Positions 33,759 through 45,588 are shown, numbered from the stretch's first letter. The stretch: DNA of 64,000 nt from Trichosphaerium sp. ATCC 40318 (GCA_038496445.1 JALMLS010000186.1:102882-166881), one strand, 5' to 3'. Notes: generated by a model from the letters alone, not told the origin. Translations and numbers: made by a program.

Positions 33759-34382
33759 ACCCAGCGTACAGAATTTGCTACTTTTTACACAATACATTCC
33801 AGACACACAAGGCATCCTCCATAGCGATTTAGAGCAACACAGGTCGCCTTTGAAAAATTGAAAAAAAAAACTGCTTAAACTGATGTGCCAAAACCGAAAA
33901 GTGTCTAAAACGCGTTTTACTATCATATAAACACATTTTAGGCTATTTTACATTATTACTAAAGACAAAACCTGTATTTGAAGTTCATTTTTGATGACTG
34001 CACTTAGCACACATACATTAACCGTATACCAGCGTATTAAGCAAATTCAAGCCTGTGCAAAAAAGAAAAAATACTAAATTAAGATTTACTTTCCAAAATA
34101 AGAAAAATTCAATCCCTAAACCTTATATTCGAAGCTCATATTGCCATAAACACCTTAAATATGTGTGTAGACTTTGAATATAAAGTTTAAGGAAAATCTG
34201 AGGATGTACAATTGAGATAAAAAAAACTGCTAAAAAAAGCACATCATAATGCTCGAAGTTCATATTCGAAGCCAATTTTTTACACAGAGCTGTGTATACA
34301 CGTGTTTGTAGTGTGGCAAAAGTTTAAAGTAAATCAAAGCATGTACAATTTAGTAAACACTAATCTGAGATGACGCCCTTAA
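33736..34382. mobile_element. TTAA-flanked non-autonomous element (MITE-like) 2
   Basis: TTAA at 33736-33739 and 34379-34382 bound a 639-bp non-coding insert with near-perfect inverted termini: left GGGCGTCCTCTCAGATTAG, right (reverse complement) GGGCGTCATCTCAGATTAG, 18 of 19 identical. TTAA duplication plus short terminal inverted repeats and no transposase point to a piggyBac-like MITE mobilised in trans. Its left TTAA lies in an open exon of the lectin gene. The same layout is seen in the element at 16675, with different internal sequence. Confidence 0.72.
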
Positions 34383-34429
34383 AGTATACTACAATTTTCT
34401 TATTTTAGTGTAAACATAATATTTTGTAG

Positions 34430-35146
34430 GTAGCTTCATTACTGTTATCACAACTTAAAGAATGTGAAGAGGTTGCTCCAATGGTTCTCTTGAGTAGAAC
34501 GCAGTGTCTTGAGCAAACAAGATCATCTACATCGCTATCAAGCACTCTCAATATCAAGGTTTTCGAGTGTAGCAGTAGAACGCTCACTGTATGTACTGTA
34601 CTGCTTCTTGTTATGGTATTGTTGCTGTTGTAAAATTGAACTAAAATCTAAACCAATAAAATCTTAGCCAATGTAAATCATTTTGTACTTTCGTTCTAGT
34701 GACGGTTGCTTGTTCACTTGGTATTGATAAGTTCTTCATAGTACTCACCGGATCACTTGTGCTGTTATCCAAGGTGTAGGGCCTATTATATGACTACATA
34801 CCGTCATCCACAGCTTGTAGTAGTTGGACTGCTTGGCTAAGCACATCATTGCTTATAGATGCAACAAAGGTTTTGTATTACTTCCAAATATCTACGATTT
34901 GTTTCCGTAACTAATTAAGGTAATATTTCAAAGCTAGGATCTACACTATTGCCCACGCAGTGGCAATGTAAAGAAAGAAAAAATTTATTACGATATTTAT
35001 CGAAGGGCAACTTTTCCCTACCTCGACCTCACTGGGTCACTGTAACAAAATTTACAATTGGCTTGCCCTGGACCGAATACAACTATGGAGGACGTAGGCG
35101 AATCAATAACTTCGCAACACTTGAAGCACCAAGTGGCAATGTGTGA
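34430..35146 (+). other. probable orphan exons downstream of the TTAA element
   Basis: Three open blocks look like exons bounded by splice-like sites. One is at about 34431-34589 after TTGTAG (reads SQLKECEEVAPMVLLSRTQC..). Another, after TTCTAG at about 34700, reads TVACSLGIDKFFIVLTGS. The third is at about 34946-35146 (PTQWQCKERKN, then WVTVTKFTIGLPWTEYNYGG). None is recognised. They may be the 3' exons of the lectin gene at 32151, separated from it by the element at 33736, or a decayed gene. Confidence 0.35.
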
Positions 35147-35207
35147 TGTTGTTTACTTTGAATGACTTTTTTCGTAGGTTCTCAAGGACGAAGCCTTATC
35201 TTCAAAT

Positions 35208-36247
35208 ATGACATCTAAAACTACATTAAGAAATAGCGTACGGTATACCGACGTCATACTACGACTAACACAAAAAATTAGTTACAATCCGAAAAATGTC
35301 TTGTATTGTGTCTTCCGTTGGAACTACATGGTGAAATCATTGATTTAAGCTTTGAAGTTTATAAAAAGTGGTCGCTGTTATCAAAATACATGGCAACAAC
35401 AACAAGGTTTGACAACGAGTTAAATAAACACGGGAAATGGATAAAAAAACGTGAAACCAAAAAGCCAAATATTTTATGTCACGTGTTTTTCAAAAACGGT
35501 TTACGTCATGGAGATTCAAAGAGTTGGTTTAAAAACGGCCAAGTACTTTCTCAAAAATTTTTTGTGAATGGTAAACTGCAAGGGGAGGTCAAGAGGTTCT
35601 ATCCTAATGGTACAGTGCGGGTACATTGCAATTACATAGATGGCAAACGAGATGGGCAGCTTAAGAAGTACCATAAGACTGGTCAATTATCTGAACAAAG
35701 TAATTATGCAAATGGCGCACGTGATGGAGAGTACAAAGAGTGGTTTACTGATGGTCAAATACATAGAAAAGTCTTTTATGTCAATGGTAAAAGAGAAGGA
35801 GAGCAGAAACGTTGGTATGAAAATGGCCACTTGAGGGAAAGTTTCAATTTCATAAAGGGCAAACTAGACGGAGAGAATAAGCAGTTCTATAAGAATGATC
35901 AAATAAGAACTGAACGTAATTATACCAAAGGAAAACATGACGGGGAGGCCAAGTCCTGGCATGGTAATGGGCAATTACAGTCTCAAAGAATGTGGGTTAA
36001 TGGTAAATCTCATGGTGCATATCAGACATGGCACAGCAATGGGCAATTGAAAAAGCAGTGCAATTATGTGAATGGTTACCGAGAAGGAGAAGACAGGAAG
36101 TGGCATGAAAATGGACAAACAAAGGAAATAGTTTATTTTAAGAATGGGAAATACAATGGCACTGTAAAGACATATGACTCAGAAGGTAACCTGACTTCAC
36201 AGTGTATATATGTTAATGATAAAAGAATGGAAGAAAACACAAACTGA
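35208..36247 (+). CDS. F-box/MORN-type repeat protein
   Basis: The repeat frame is open from 35282 to TGA 36247. It contains an F-box-like segment (LCLPLELHGEIIDLSFEVYK), the conserved KHGKWIKK block and about eleven YwqK/MORN_2 repeats. No ATG exists in frame upstream of the F-box: 35306 is TTG. A phase-0 join from a 30-nt exon (35208-35237, MTSKTTLRNS) across a 44-nt intron (donor GTACGG, acceptor AATTAG at 35281) would give an ATG, but that exon is short and unproven. An alternative is an ATG at 35296 that reads out of frame, meaning a start-proximal frameshift. The gene is convergent with the MORN gene at 36753. Confidence 0.72.
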
Positions 36248-36752
36248 GAATAAACACATCCACAAATATGAATCCGAGTGAGAATAGACTTGAAAATGAA
36301 AGGTGGCTAGAGTCCAAAGTTCGAAAAAAAAAATGTAAAAAACTTGATTCAAACTAATATTACTACCAATCCATAACCATAACTCTATCACAAGTTCCTA
36401 ACAGTAAAGACCGTTAAAACTAGCTTCTATAAATGCTTCTATCTATTGAATAGCATCAAAGCCTATTCTCAGTACCAGTGAAAAAACTAAGATTACCAGA
36501 GTGCTTGAAACATCTTTTAAAAAGTCTGATGGCTTGTTGTTACAGATAGCCCTCAAGTAAGTCAAAGTGTTGACCAGGGCGCCCTTTGACATGGGATGAT
36601 TCATACTCAATACAACATGAATCTGTTTGAACTGAGTATGTTTATTGTATAATATTTTGTCCTGCACTCCTCATCTCATAGAGGAACAAAAAAAAGTTCC
36701 TAGCCTTCAACTGTGCACTGAAATACGTTTCCTCAGTAACCGCCAACTTTTT
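36248..36752. other. intergenic region between two convergent MORN genes
   Basis: No supported gene. Likely 3' untranslated sequence of both neighbours. Confidence 0.4.
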
Positions 36753-38120
36753 TCACTTTGCTATCGTATCTAAGCGCAATTCACCATTTGTATCCCATTC
36801 TTTAAACACCCCTTTTCTTTTATCATTGACATAGTTGCAAAGCTGACATAATTGACCATTTTCATGCCAACTCTTGTACTCTCCCTCCAACTTATCATCA
36901 ACATAATAACAATGTGTATTTAGTTGTCCATTAGAGTACCACTGTTTAAACTCTCCATCTGGTTTACCATTCACACAATTATACTTCTCACCGAGCTGAC
37001 CGTTTTCGTGCCATTCTTTGTATTCTCCTTCTCGTTTGTTGTCAACATAGCTACATACCCTCCACTGATTACCGTTCTCGTGCCACTCCTCACACACACC
37101 TTGAATACGATTATCAACATAGACACACCGTGTCTCTAACTGCCCATTACTAAACCAATACTTGTGCTCTCCTTCTAATACATTACTACTGTAGGTACAG
37201 TGTTCTAATATTTGACCATTTTTATTCGGATCAAAACGCTTGTAATCTCCATCTAAACGCTCACGTTTATAACTTCCTTTCTCGTTCAAAAAACTATTTG
37301 GATGCCATTTTGTATACTCCCCTTCCTTAACACCTCTGACATATTTACAAGTCTCTTTTGGTAAACCACTGTCATACCATGTTTTGCACTGTCCGTGGCG
37401 AAAACCACCAACAAAATTAGATTCTTCAAGCAAATGACCATGATTCTTTGAATACCTTTTATACTTGCCTTCTTTCTTACCACGAACATAGTCATACTCT
37501 TCATATAATTCACCACTTACAGACCATGATTTGTACTCTCCTTCTTCTAAATCATCAACAAAGGTACACTTCTCATGTAATTGTCCATCTACATACCAAC
37601 GCTTAAACTCTCCTTCAAGTTTATCTTTAACATAATGATTTTCAACATGTAGCTGTCCATTGTAATACCATGTCTGATATACTCCTTCTAGCTTACCACT
37701 GACATAATGGCACTTGATTTCTTCTTTTTTCCAAGACCTGAACTCTCCCTCAAGCTCACCATTGACGTAATTGCTTTTGATGAGCAATTCGCCATCGGAT
37801 GCCCAACTCTTATGCTCTCCTTCTTCCTTGCCTTCCTTAAAATGCATTTGCTTCCGTAATTGACCGTTTTTGTACCATTTCTTGAACTCTCCGTGGAGTT
37901 TACCGTTTTTCCAATGAGCTTTCCTTAAGAGCACTGATTTGGACTTCTTTATCCATTTGCCGTGTTTTTGAAGCTCGTAGTTGAACCTAGTCGTAATTGC
38001 AGTGTATTTAGATAGCATTGACCATTTCTTGTACACTTCGAAGTCAAAATCGGCTAAATCGAGTTGTATCTCTAGCGGTAGGCGTAGTAGGTGGCAAAAA
38101 TCAGCTTCTGACTCATTCAT
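36753..38120 (-). CDS. F-box/MORN-type repeat protein (largest, complete)
   Basis: A 455-residue intronless frame with ATG 38120. It is the best reference for the family. The N-terminus has HLLRLPLEIQLDLADFDFEV (F-box-like), then KKWSMLSKYTAITTRF and ELQKHGKWIKKS. About fifteen 22-26-residue repeats follow, of the form GEYKSWHENGQLxxxxxYVNDKxE. The repeats are of mixed quality but none is broken. F-box-like plus repeat solenoid suggests an SCF-type adaptor with a variable binding surface (inference). From memory, MORN proteins with similar N-termini are abundant in marseillevirus-like large DNA viruses, so exchange with such viruses is possible. Confidence 0.88.
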   Translation of the reverse strand: MNESEADFCHLLRLPLEIQLDLADFDFEVYKKWSMLSKYTAITTRFNYELQKHGKWIKKSKSVLLRKAHWKNGKLHGEFKKWYKNGQLRKQMHFKEGKEEGEHKSWASDGELLIKSNYVNGELEGEFRSWKKEEIKCHYVSGKLEGVYQTWYYNGQLHVENHYVKDKLEGEFKRWYVDGQLHEKCTFVDDLEEGEYKSWSVSGELYEEYDYVRGKKEGKYKRYSKNHGHLLEESNFVGGFRHGQCKTWYDSGLPKETCKYVRGVKEGEYTKWHPNSFLNEKGSYKRERLDGDYKRFDPNKNGQILEHCTYSSNVLEGEHKYWFSNGQLETRCVYVDNRIQGVCEEWHENGNQWRVCSYVDNKREGEYKEWHENGQLGEKYNCVNGKPDGEFKQWYSNGQLNTHCYYVDDKLEGEYKSWHENGQLCQLCNYVNDKRKGVFKEWDTNGELRLDTIAK

Positions 38121-38604
38121 CTAAAGCGTATATAAGCTTTCTGCAACAGTACAAGTAAAGAGTACTACTTGTCGTTTCGTCATCAACAAGCAGCTCGAAA
38201 GTTGCAATGCGCCAACTCGAGCAGAATAGCTTTTTGACGACTTTGTTTGACTCTTCGGCGTTTTTTGATTGTATTATTTAGTTACAGGCTCACGTGAACC
38301 ACAACTCCACCATGTCTCTGTTAAGTATTCTTTGATAGCTAGCGTAAAAGCAAGAGGTTTGTTCAACGCTTGGGCTTTTTATTGCCCAAAAATTCATTAG
38401 CCTTGGAAGTGTTAACATTACAAAAGATGTCGTCCTTGTCATTACATGCCACGTGAATAGTTCCCAACAACTCAATAATATCTCAGCTGGTAGGTATTGC
38501 AGGAGTTTACAATAAGTGGTAGCGCATAGAATGATACCACGTGATTAACGATGATAAAGACCTTGGTAAATAAGTGGTTTACAAGAAATAGTCAATTTAA
38601 GCTA
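38121..38604. other. gene-free interval with three CACGTG sites
   Basis: No supported coding region. CACGTG occurs near 38291, 38450 and 38540. The left part is the upstream region of the MORN gene at 36753, and the right part borders the sulfatase 3' flank. Confidence 0.35.
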
Positions 38605-38689
38605 AAATTGTGCGCAAAGAATATATTCATTGGCTAACAATCGTTTAAGCATTTAACTCAAGATATGGTAACAAGAGGCTTTGTATTTG

Positions 38690-41141
38690 TTAAAGTTGGA
38701 TCTCTTGGAACGGTCCAAAGAATCCACCATAGTGGTTCATTGCCATCCAACAAGCACATTGCATATCAATCCCCGAAGGACAGCTATCAACGCCTTTTTC
38801 GTCATTATTATAAAAGCCTTTCTTGAGTTCATCTAGTCGTGATATCATAGTCTTCACTTTCTCAGGCATCTAGTTTAACTAATTAAACAAAATAGGAAGA
38901 AAAAGAAAACTGAGTTAAAAATCATTGTACTAGCGACGTACACTACTGGCTAAGTCTGTGTGTTCGTAAGGATCACTTGCTACATTATATAGGCATCCAT
39001 CTTTACAATCTTTTTCAAACTTTGCCGGAGCATGAGTAGGGCTTGTTGCATTAGGAAACTGAGGACCTTAAATAAGAAAAAAATCAGAAACAAAATTCAA
39101 AGGGTGCTTAACATAAAACATGTGAATAAAAGATTTGCGTTTACAAGCTATGTTAGTTCAAAAAGAGTGTATATTCATTGTATAATCTTTTTTGTTCATA
39201 AGTTTGGTACCTGTCCAAGTGGCGAATCCTATTTTGTTGACTAGTAGTTTGTAATCTCCTTGAATCAAAGCGTTTTCATTTACCACTAACTCAGACCTTG
39301 GAGATACTTTTGTTTGTCCAGATATTAGTGGCCACACGTCTACAGAATCAACATCTGGCAAACCAGATGCTACAGCTGGTGCATCATGTTGATCAACACC
39401 CGCCATTTTACAGAAAGTTCCATACCTGTTAAAGTAACTTTTAAGCACAAAAAGACTTCCCGAATTCATACCAGTCTGCAACGTGTACTGGTTCCCCTTG
39501 TTCTGTACCTCGCACAGCCTTTGGTAAGTAGCCTCCAGAAACAAAAGCTGCAGATCTTATTCCGCCTTCCCTGTTAAGTGTGAGATTGTTAAACAAAATA
39601 GATACATGAAAACGCTTACCACTCAGAATATTTACCACCACGGAGTGGGTGGTTATTACCACCTGTTTCCGCTAGTACAAGGGGAGCACCATTATCAGCC
39701 GAAAAAACCATTAACGTGTCTTCCCATAATCCAGCAGCTAAGAGAAGTATAAGAACAATGTCTAAACTTTGAATTTCGAAGTAAAGCTTACCTTTCAGTT
39801 TACCAACAACATCACCGAGAATATCATCAAGAACATTCACAAAAGCATGATAAACGCGTCGACAACTTATGTTATGAGTGCTTCCTATTTTCTAGATTAA
39901 AGAAAAACACGTGGCATGTAAAGGCGTTTTGAAAAGTACGAAGACTTTTCTTTTTTTTTGAAAACGATTCAACTAGTTGTACCAGGGTAGATATAAGCAG
40001 TTTGGGCTGAGCATACAGTCTCATCGTTCTGGATAAAACTGAACTTGTCGTAATATTTCTGTGGTACTTGGTAAGGTACATGAGAAGCATGTGGAGTATA
40101 AACAAGGAACAATGGATCATCTGGGTTATGATTTTTTATGACGTTTGTCATCTCGTTGAGGAACATATCTTCTTCGTACATTGTTCCATTTAGAGTACTA
40201 ACAAAGTATTAAAGCTAATAAACAGCAAAAAAAAAGGAAAGCTGATATGATAATGTGAGAAAAGTGAAAAAGAAATTAGCCTTAAAAAAAGTCCTAGAGT
40301 AGACCTACTTTGCTGGTTTATCAGTAGCCCAAAGATCAACAATACCTAGTTTAGGAGAACAGCTAGATTGTTGTTCAACCTATTAACTTCTTAGATGGCA
40401 ACAGATAAGACGTCGGAACAGACATGTTGCGTCATAACGTACTTGTGTCCACAAATCGTTCTTGTGTGTAAAGTAATTGAGTGATGTGTCATATCCTCGC
40501 CCTTGTGGAGTGTGATGTGGTGTAGCCATACCAGCATCCCATTTACCAAACTTAAACAATACTTAGACATGCGCTACTACTGGAAAACGCCTCAACAAGC
40601 GTTGATAGAGCTAAAAAATGTACCAGATGCGTTTTGTATCCTGCTTGCTTCAATTTCGCAGCAATCCCTGTCATATTCCTTGGTATACCGCAATTCGGTT
40701 TCTCTGGATTAACTAGAGACGTTGTCACATGGACAGGAAGTCTATCACGTGATTTAGTAATAAAAAAGCAGAAAAACCGTAAAAAAGTCGAAGACGTTAC
40801 CTTCCTGACTGCATTGAGCTTCTTGTTGGTGTACAGAACTTATAGACGTAGTGTCGCATTAATTTTATACCATCAGCAACCAATGCGTCCATATTAGGCG
40901 TCATTATCTCAGGGTATGGTTGTCTAATAGAAATAAAGCGAATAAGCGCTGAACCAATCAAAACCCAAGCTAAAAAATAAAAAACTTTGTCACGTGACTC
41001 TTTTTAAGCGTACGGGCGATGAAAACCAACGTCTCCCCAACCGACGTCATCAGCTAACACGAAAAAGATGTGTGGAGGTTTAGCTTGGATAACAGTTGTA
41101 GTCGCTGAGAATAAAAAGAGAAGAAATAAACAGTACGACAT
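38690..41141 (-). CDS. secreted type I sulfatase (arylsulfatase-like)
   Basis: A multi-exon gene from ATG 41141 to TAA 38690. The signal peptide MSYCLFLLFLFSATTT is followed by PPHIFFVLADDVGWGDVGF, the N-terminal sulfatase metal-binding Asp-Asp motif. The modification signature FCTPTRSSMQSGR (about 40815-40850) supplies the Cys converted to formylglycine (CxPxR). KLGIVDLW, DDPLFLVYTPHASHVPYQVP, VFSADNGAPLV (metal-binding Asp-Asn) and GGNNHPLRGGKYSEWEGGIR follow in order. The length and order match animal arylsulfatase B-type enzymes. It hydrolyses sulfate esters, probably on glycans, in lysosomes or outside the cell. An additional recent partial copy of its 3' end lies at 31620. Several introns contain CACGTG (39908, 40746, 40991). 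Confidence 0.87.
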
Positions 41142-42055
41142 TTGGTGCGTTTAGGTGAGCACAAAAGCGAATTGAAATGTATATTGACTATTCACATAGT
41201 TCACGTGTATTAAATGTAGCAAACCAAATAGTGGATTTCAATCAAGTATACTTACTAGGGTGAGGCTGTTATTATAATATAAGGTATTAAAACACTTTTT
41301 GCTACGGGAGCGAGGAAGACTACAAGGTTACAAAAAATAAACAATCAAATCCATAATAAAAACAATTTAGACTGCAGTGATATCAGGGAGGTGTCAGTTC
41401 TGGAATCTTACAGAAACATAGGACCAAACTGATATGTTTTATGGCACTTAATAGTAATCCTTTTTACCTGGAATGCCATTACCAACTCTGGGCATCTTTT
41501 GGGTTCCCACGTTCAGAAGAATTTCTTGAAGATTGTTTTCCACTATGCGAGCTTGATTTCTTATCACGAAATACTAGTATCTAAATTTTGCCTTAACATT
41601 ACAAAGAAGAATGGCGATATAATACGTAAAAGAACAAAATTCAATAAAGAGTGGTCCTTGTTCTTTCTCTATTTTTTCTTAACAGAGTGAGTGTACCTTT
41701 TATGTTGTTTAAAACGGAAAATATTTTTTTCCGATGATTGACGACTACAATCGGCGTCAACTATAAGCACGTTACATAGCCAATATCTTAACACAACAAC
41801 ATTTGTAGAAAAACTCTCGCTAGCTGTCGCTAGTGCTGTAAATCATTATCATATCTATACAAACTTACATAAGGGCTAAACTGTACTGATCAGAACCACA
41901 ACTATTTGAGAAGATTGTTTCCCTGGCATGACCCTGGTACTGATTCACACGTGTGTACAGTTTAACCATATTATAAACAAACCAATACCTGTAGCTAATG
42001 ATCAGGATACTTACAATACGTAACCGTGAAATGAAAAGAAACTACATCTTGACTG
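41142..42055. other. gene-free interval (about 0.9 kb)
   Basis: Intergenic between the divergent sulfatase and metalloprotease genes and presumably holds both promoters. A 63-codon frame at 41499-41690 starts on ATG but shows no resemblance to anything here. CACGTG lies at about 41203 and 41947. Confidence 0.35.
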
Positions 42056-42059
42056 ACTA

Positions 42060-44402
42060 GAGTTTAGTCTCGCTAGTTACAATTGCTTGTTGTTGGGACC
42101 AAGAATACTGGGCTAGTACTCAACATGTTGATGTTATTGACGAAAGTACGTATCATCGTAGTAGTACATCACTATCGAATTATTTATTAACACGTGGAAG
42201 TATCGTTTCGCCCAATCAACGGATTAAAAAGAGCGTTTCCACGTGAAGGAGAGATGGTTTTCAAGTTCGAAAATGGCAAAAACTGGACATTTACATGTGT
42301 ACAACACTCAATCTTTTCTAATGATGCCAAGGTAACAACAACACATTCACCTTACAGACTTGTTGACTTATATATTTTTTTTAGATTGTTGTACAGAATG
42401 GAGGGAACAGGACTTTTCTACCTATCCCTTCAAACATGTACAAAGCAATCGGTGATTTTCATCTCGATTTGCGTTTTATCGCACGTGATGATGGTACTTT
42501 CACTGGAGGATTTACAATAAACAACAACCGTATTAATTTCGATGCCGTATCTAGGTAACACCCAATTACCTTTGACTACACCTAACACGTGTTTTTAGGC
42601 ACAAAAGGTTCATGTCAGAAAATCACTTGTCAACAGCTGGACGTGCATCATACTTACTATTGAGGTATACTTCTTTTTGTTCCACTCTCCGTTGTAACAC
42701 TAGAAAAGAGAATTTACTGGCCCTTTAACGAGCGAGATAAAGAGCCAACACTCAATAAGCAAAAGGTAAGGAAGAGCCTATAATATGTCTCACTCTCTGG
42801 TAATAACTATTTTTAACAGGGTTGGTATCCCTGAAGGCGACACACTTCCGTTTACACCCGCCCCACTACCTTGTCCGCAATCAATGCGAGAACTCACACT
42901 TGCCATTGCAGCTAACGTTGGGTTCCAACAACGAACTGGAACTACTGCCGAAACTTTGGCGTACGTTAAAACAGGTACCGTTTCTTTCTTGATTCTTTCT
43001 TTTTCTCAGATATTTGCTAGCAATGGTGGATGTTGGCATCTTCTACGAATCTGACTTGGTACTAAAATATTCCTATTTGTATTGTTATTACTGACATTGT
43101 TTATTAAGAACCTTCGCATGACTGTTGTAGCACTTGAGGTAAGAGAAACGTCAGGTACGTTCTTGCTATTGCTATGAAAAAGTTACTGAATCAAAGGACC
43201 CGAACCATGGAACACACGTTCCTATGCATCAGGAGAATGCCCTGAAGGACTCTTGTCTTCGTTTAACTCATGGCGTTCTGACTTAAACGTTCCATCAAAT
43301 ACAGCAGCAGGTATTTTACTGAACGATTGTCAGAACTCAAATCGTGCTGGAGCAGCGACTTCCAACAACTTATGCGTACGCAGCCAGAGCAACATTCCTA
43401 ACATGTAATCTGCTTCTTTATAGACTACCTCAAAAGCTCAGTGCTCCTGGCAACAAGCTCCAGGGTTGAGACGCTGTATTGGTCATGAAATTGGTCATAG
43501 CGCAGGATGCATTCATGATAATAAAGGTATCATGGCAGGTCTCACAAACAATCCGTATGTTGTTAACATCTACACTATACTGCTAAATTGTTTAATGCTG
43601 TTTGCAGAGACTATAAGTACGATAGATTCTCACGTATATCTCAAGCACAATGCTGTGGTACTATTCAACATTTTGTGTCAAATGGATGTTTGAAACCATA
43701 CAACGGACCTACATCAATGCCAAGCAGCAATATGTTCCTTATCAGAAAGAGCAATAAGTTAAATTTTGCATTAGATGGAGGCAATGGTGGAGCACAAGGC
43801 AATGATGCACGTGACTATACCAATACAACTTTCGTGTTCTGACTTTTTAGAAGGTGTACTTATGGAGCTACAGAGTGGACAACTATAACCAACATTGGAT
43901 TGAAATACCAAGGGGTAATGGTATGTATTCTTATCAAAAGAGAAATACACAATTTTGTCTTGACGGTGGTGCACCTTGGGTCTTGTATTTGTTCGTGTTA
44001 CTCAACAGCAATAAACTACAGTTCCTATACATATACAATCATCAGGACCGTTTTTATGTATCTGTAATACACACCATCAAGGTTTATAGCCATTTTAATT
44101 TAACCACAAGAAAACAAGTGACTAGTAGCAGTTATCTCAATACAAAGAAGAATTGTTTCAGAAAGCTGAGGATGATTGTCACAGCAAGCCAAACTAAAGC
44201 AACTGGGATTGTTTGCATTTCTGGCATTTTTCAAATTTCACGCCACGTAGCGAAGGTTGGTTTCTTGTCCAAGCAAAGCTATGGGCCTGACCAAAAGCGA
44301 ACCGAGCACTCTACTTGCTCGCATTCGTTGTCCCACACTCGAAAAATTTTCGAACTAATGAGGACAATTACAGGACACCGTAAGGAGGCTTGGTTACCTT
44401 GA
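42060..44402 (+). CDS. secreted M12-like metalloprotease with C-terminal ricin-type lectin domain
   Basis: A spliced gene whose 5' end is not fixed. A hydrophobic start around 42063 (SLVSLVTIACCWDQEYW) is followed by exons with ISFRPINGLKRAFP (42198 on), IVVQNGGNRTFLPIP (42385 on) and FTGGFTINNNRINFDAVSR. The catalytic domain includes AMVDVGIFYESDL, LRMTVVALEV and CIGHEIGHSAGCIHDNKG (43473-43526), a HExxHxxGxxHD zinc site. A Cys-rich segment follows (SQAQCCGTIQHFVSNGC). The C-terminal lectin part shows LNFALDGGNGGAQGND, LWSYRVDNYNQHWIEI (QxW motif) and QFCLDGG. The frame stays open to TGA 44402 (from 43854), but the last 140 codons do not look lectin-like and may be unspliced or non-coding. 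Catalytic site intact. Confidence 0.65.
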
Positions 44403-44545
44403 TGCTGGCAATATACTTATAATAAATTAACTTGAAGAGAAGCGATACACGCTGCCTGTTATCAACTTAAGTGTGAAGAATTTTATGTAACAATACATTT
44501 GCTTAGGTTGGCTTCTGTTTTTTTGTCTGTTGCAAGTAAGCAATA

Positions 44546-45289
44546 TTAATGACGAGTATAGTTTACTAGCTCACCATTGACATACAAACCTTCTGCACTT
44601 AAAATACCATTGTCATACCATAGCTTGGTCTCTCCTTGTAAAATACCATTGATATAAAACCTTGTTTCATTAAGCTGTCCGTTTCTGTGGTAGCTGTTGA
44701 ATACTCCCTCCAAACCATCAATATTGTACTTACATTCTAAATACAGTTGTCCATTATCAAACCAATGCTTAAACTCTCCTTCCTCCTTCCCATTAACATA
44801 GTGACGTTGCTGGTAAAGATACCCATTCTTATACCATAAGCTTGATACTCCATCTTCTTTGTCATTTACATAGTGCCTTTGTTCCTCGATTTTACCACTT
44901 CTAAACCACCTTGTATACTCTCCTTGTTCCTTACCATTAACATAATGATGTCGGTCTCTGAGTTTGCCAGACTTCTTGTAGTATGATGTATACTCTCCAT
45001 GCAATAGACCGTTGTTGAAATAACATTGTATTATTATGTCATATGTGATGTATTCAGCATAATCTCCTCCTTTCTTACCATGCCTCTCGTACAACTTTAC
45101 TCCTGTGTGGTTTTTTTCTATTCTTTTCTGTATTACCCATTTACCGTGTTTATTCAATTCCTCATTGAACCTTGTCGTCTTTGCTGCGTATATTGATAGC
45201 ATAGGCCATATTCTATATACTTCAGGGTCTGTATCGATAATATCGAGTTGTATCTCGTACGGAAGGTTAAATAGCCGATTAGAGTCCAA
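44546..45289 (-). CDS. F-box/MORN-type repeat protein, start codon not resolved
   Basis: The frame runs from a TTG at 45289 to the stop at 44546, 247 residues. It contains RLFNLPYEIQLDIIDTDPEV (F-box-like), WPMLSIYAAKTTRFN, NKHGKW and about eight repeats (QRHYVNGKEEGEFKHW). The frame stays open upstream to 45334 without an ATG. A TAG acceptor near 45325 (AAAACTAG) suggests an upstream exon, but no matching phase was found. Two other family members (28427, 35208) have the same problem, and for one of them an upstream exon solves it. The gene is divergent from the LRR gene at 45607. Confidence 0.75.
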   Translation of the reverse strand: MDSNRLFNLPYEIQLDIIDTDPEVYRIWPMLSIYAAKTTRFNEELNKHGKWVIQKRIEKNHTGVKLYERHGKKGGDYAEYITYDIIIQCYFNNGLLHGEYTSYYKKSGKLRDRHHYVNGKEQGEYTRWFRSGKIEEQRHYVNDKEDGVSSLWYKNGYLYQQRHYVNGKEEGEFKHWFDNGQLYLECKYNIDGLEGVFNSYHRNGQLNETRFYINGILQGETKLWYDNGILSAEGLYVNGELVNYTRH

Positions 45290-45333
45290 TTCGATGGTAT
45301 TGCTCTGTTTATAAGGCGGAGTTACTAGTTTTT

Positions 45334-45588
45334 ATGTTAGAGTTGCGTACGTTGCTGTTTGTTGCCATTATAGTTTGCAATTCTTTTTGGTTCTGCGGAG
45401 CACAGTTTTTTCCATCTTTCACTGAAAAGTTATATATAACTTGCAGTTGTGCCAAGTCGCGTACTGCCAATAAAATAAAACATCACAGGAAATCACGGAA
45501 CTCGCCACGGCTTGATAGGTCTAACTCCGACTACGATCTATCGCTCAAGTACCTTAAAACAAAGACAATATCGTACTACCTATTCTAA
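45334..45588 (+). CDS. possible small secreted protein
   Basis: An 84-codon frame with a real ATG and a convincing signal-peptide-like N-terminus (MLELRTLLFVAIIVCNSFWF, then CGAQ) followed by a basic, Cys-containing tail. It sits in the short divergent promoter between a MORN gene and an LRR gene. The opposite strand is expected to hold the first exon of the MORN gene, so this may be coincidence. No homolog recognised. Confidence 0.3.
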   Translation: MLELRTLLFVAIIVCNSFWFCGAQFFPSFTEKLYITCSCAKSRTANKIKHHRKSRNSPRLDRSNSDYDLSLKYLKTKTISYYLF

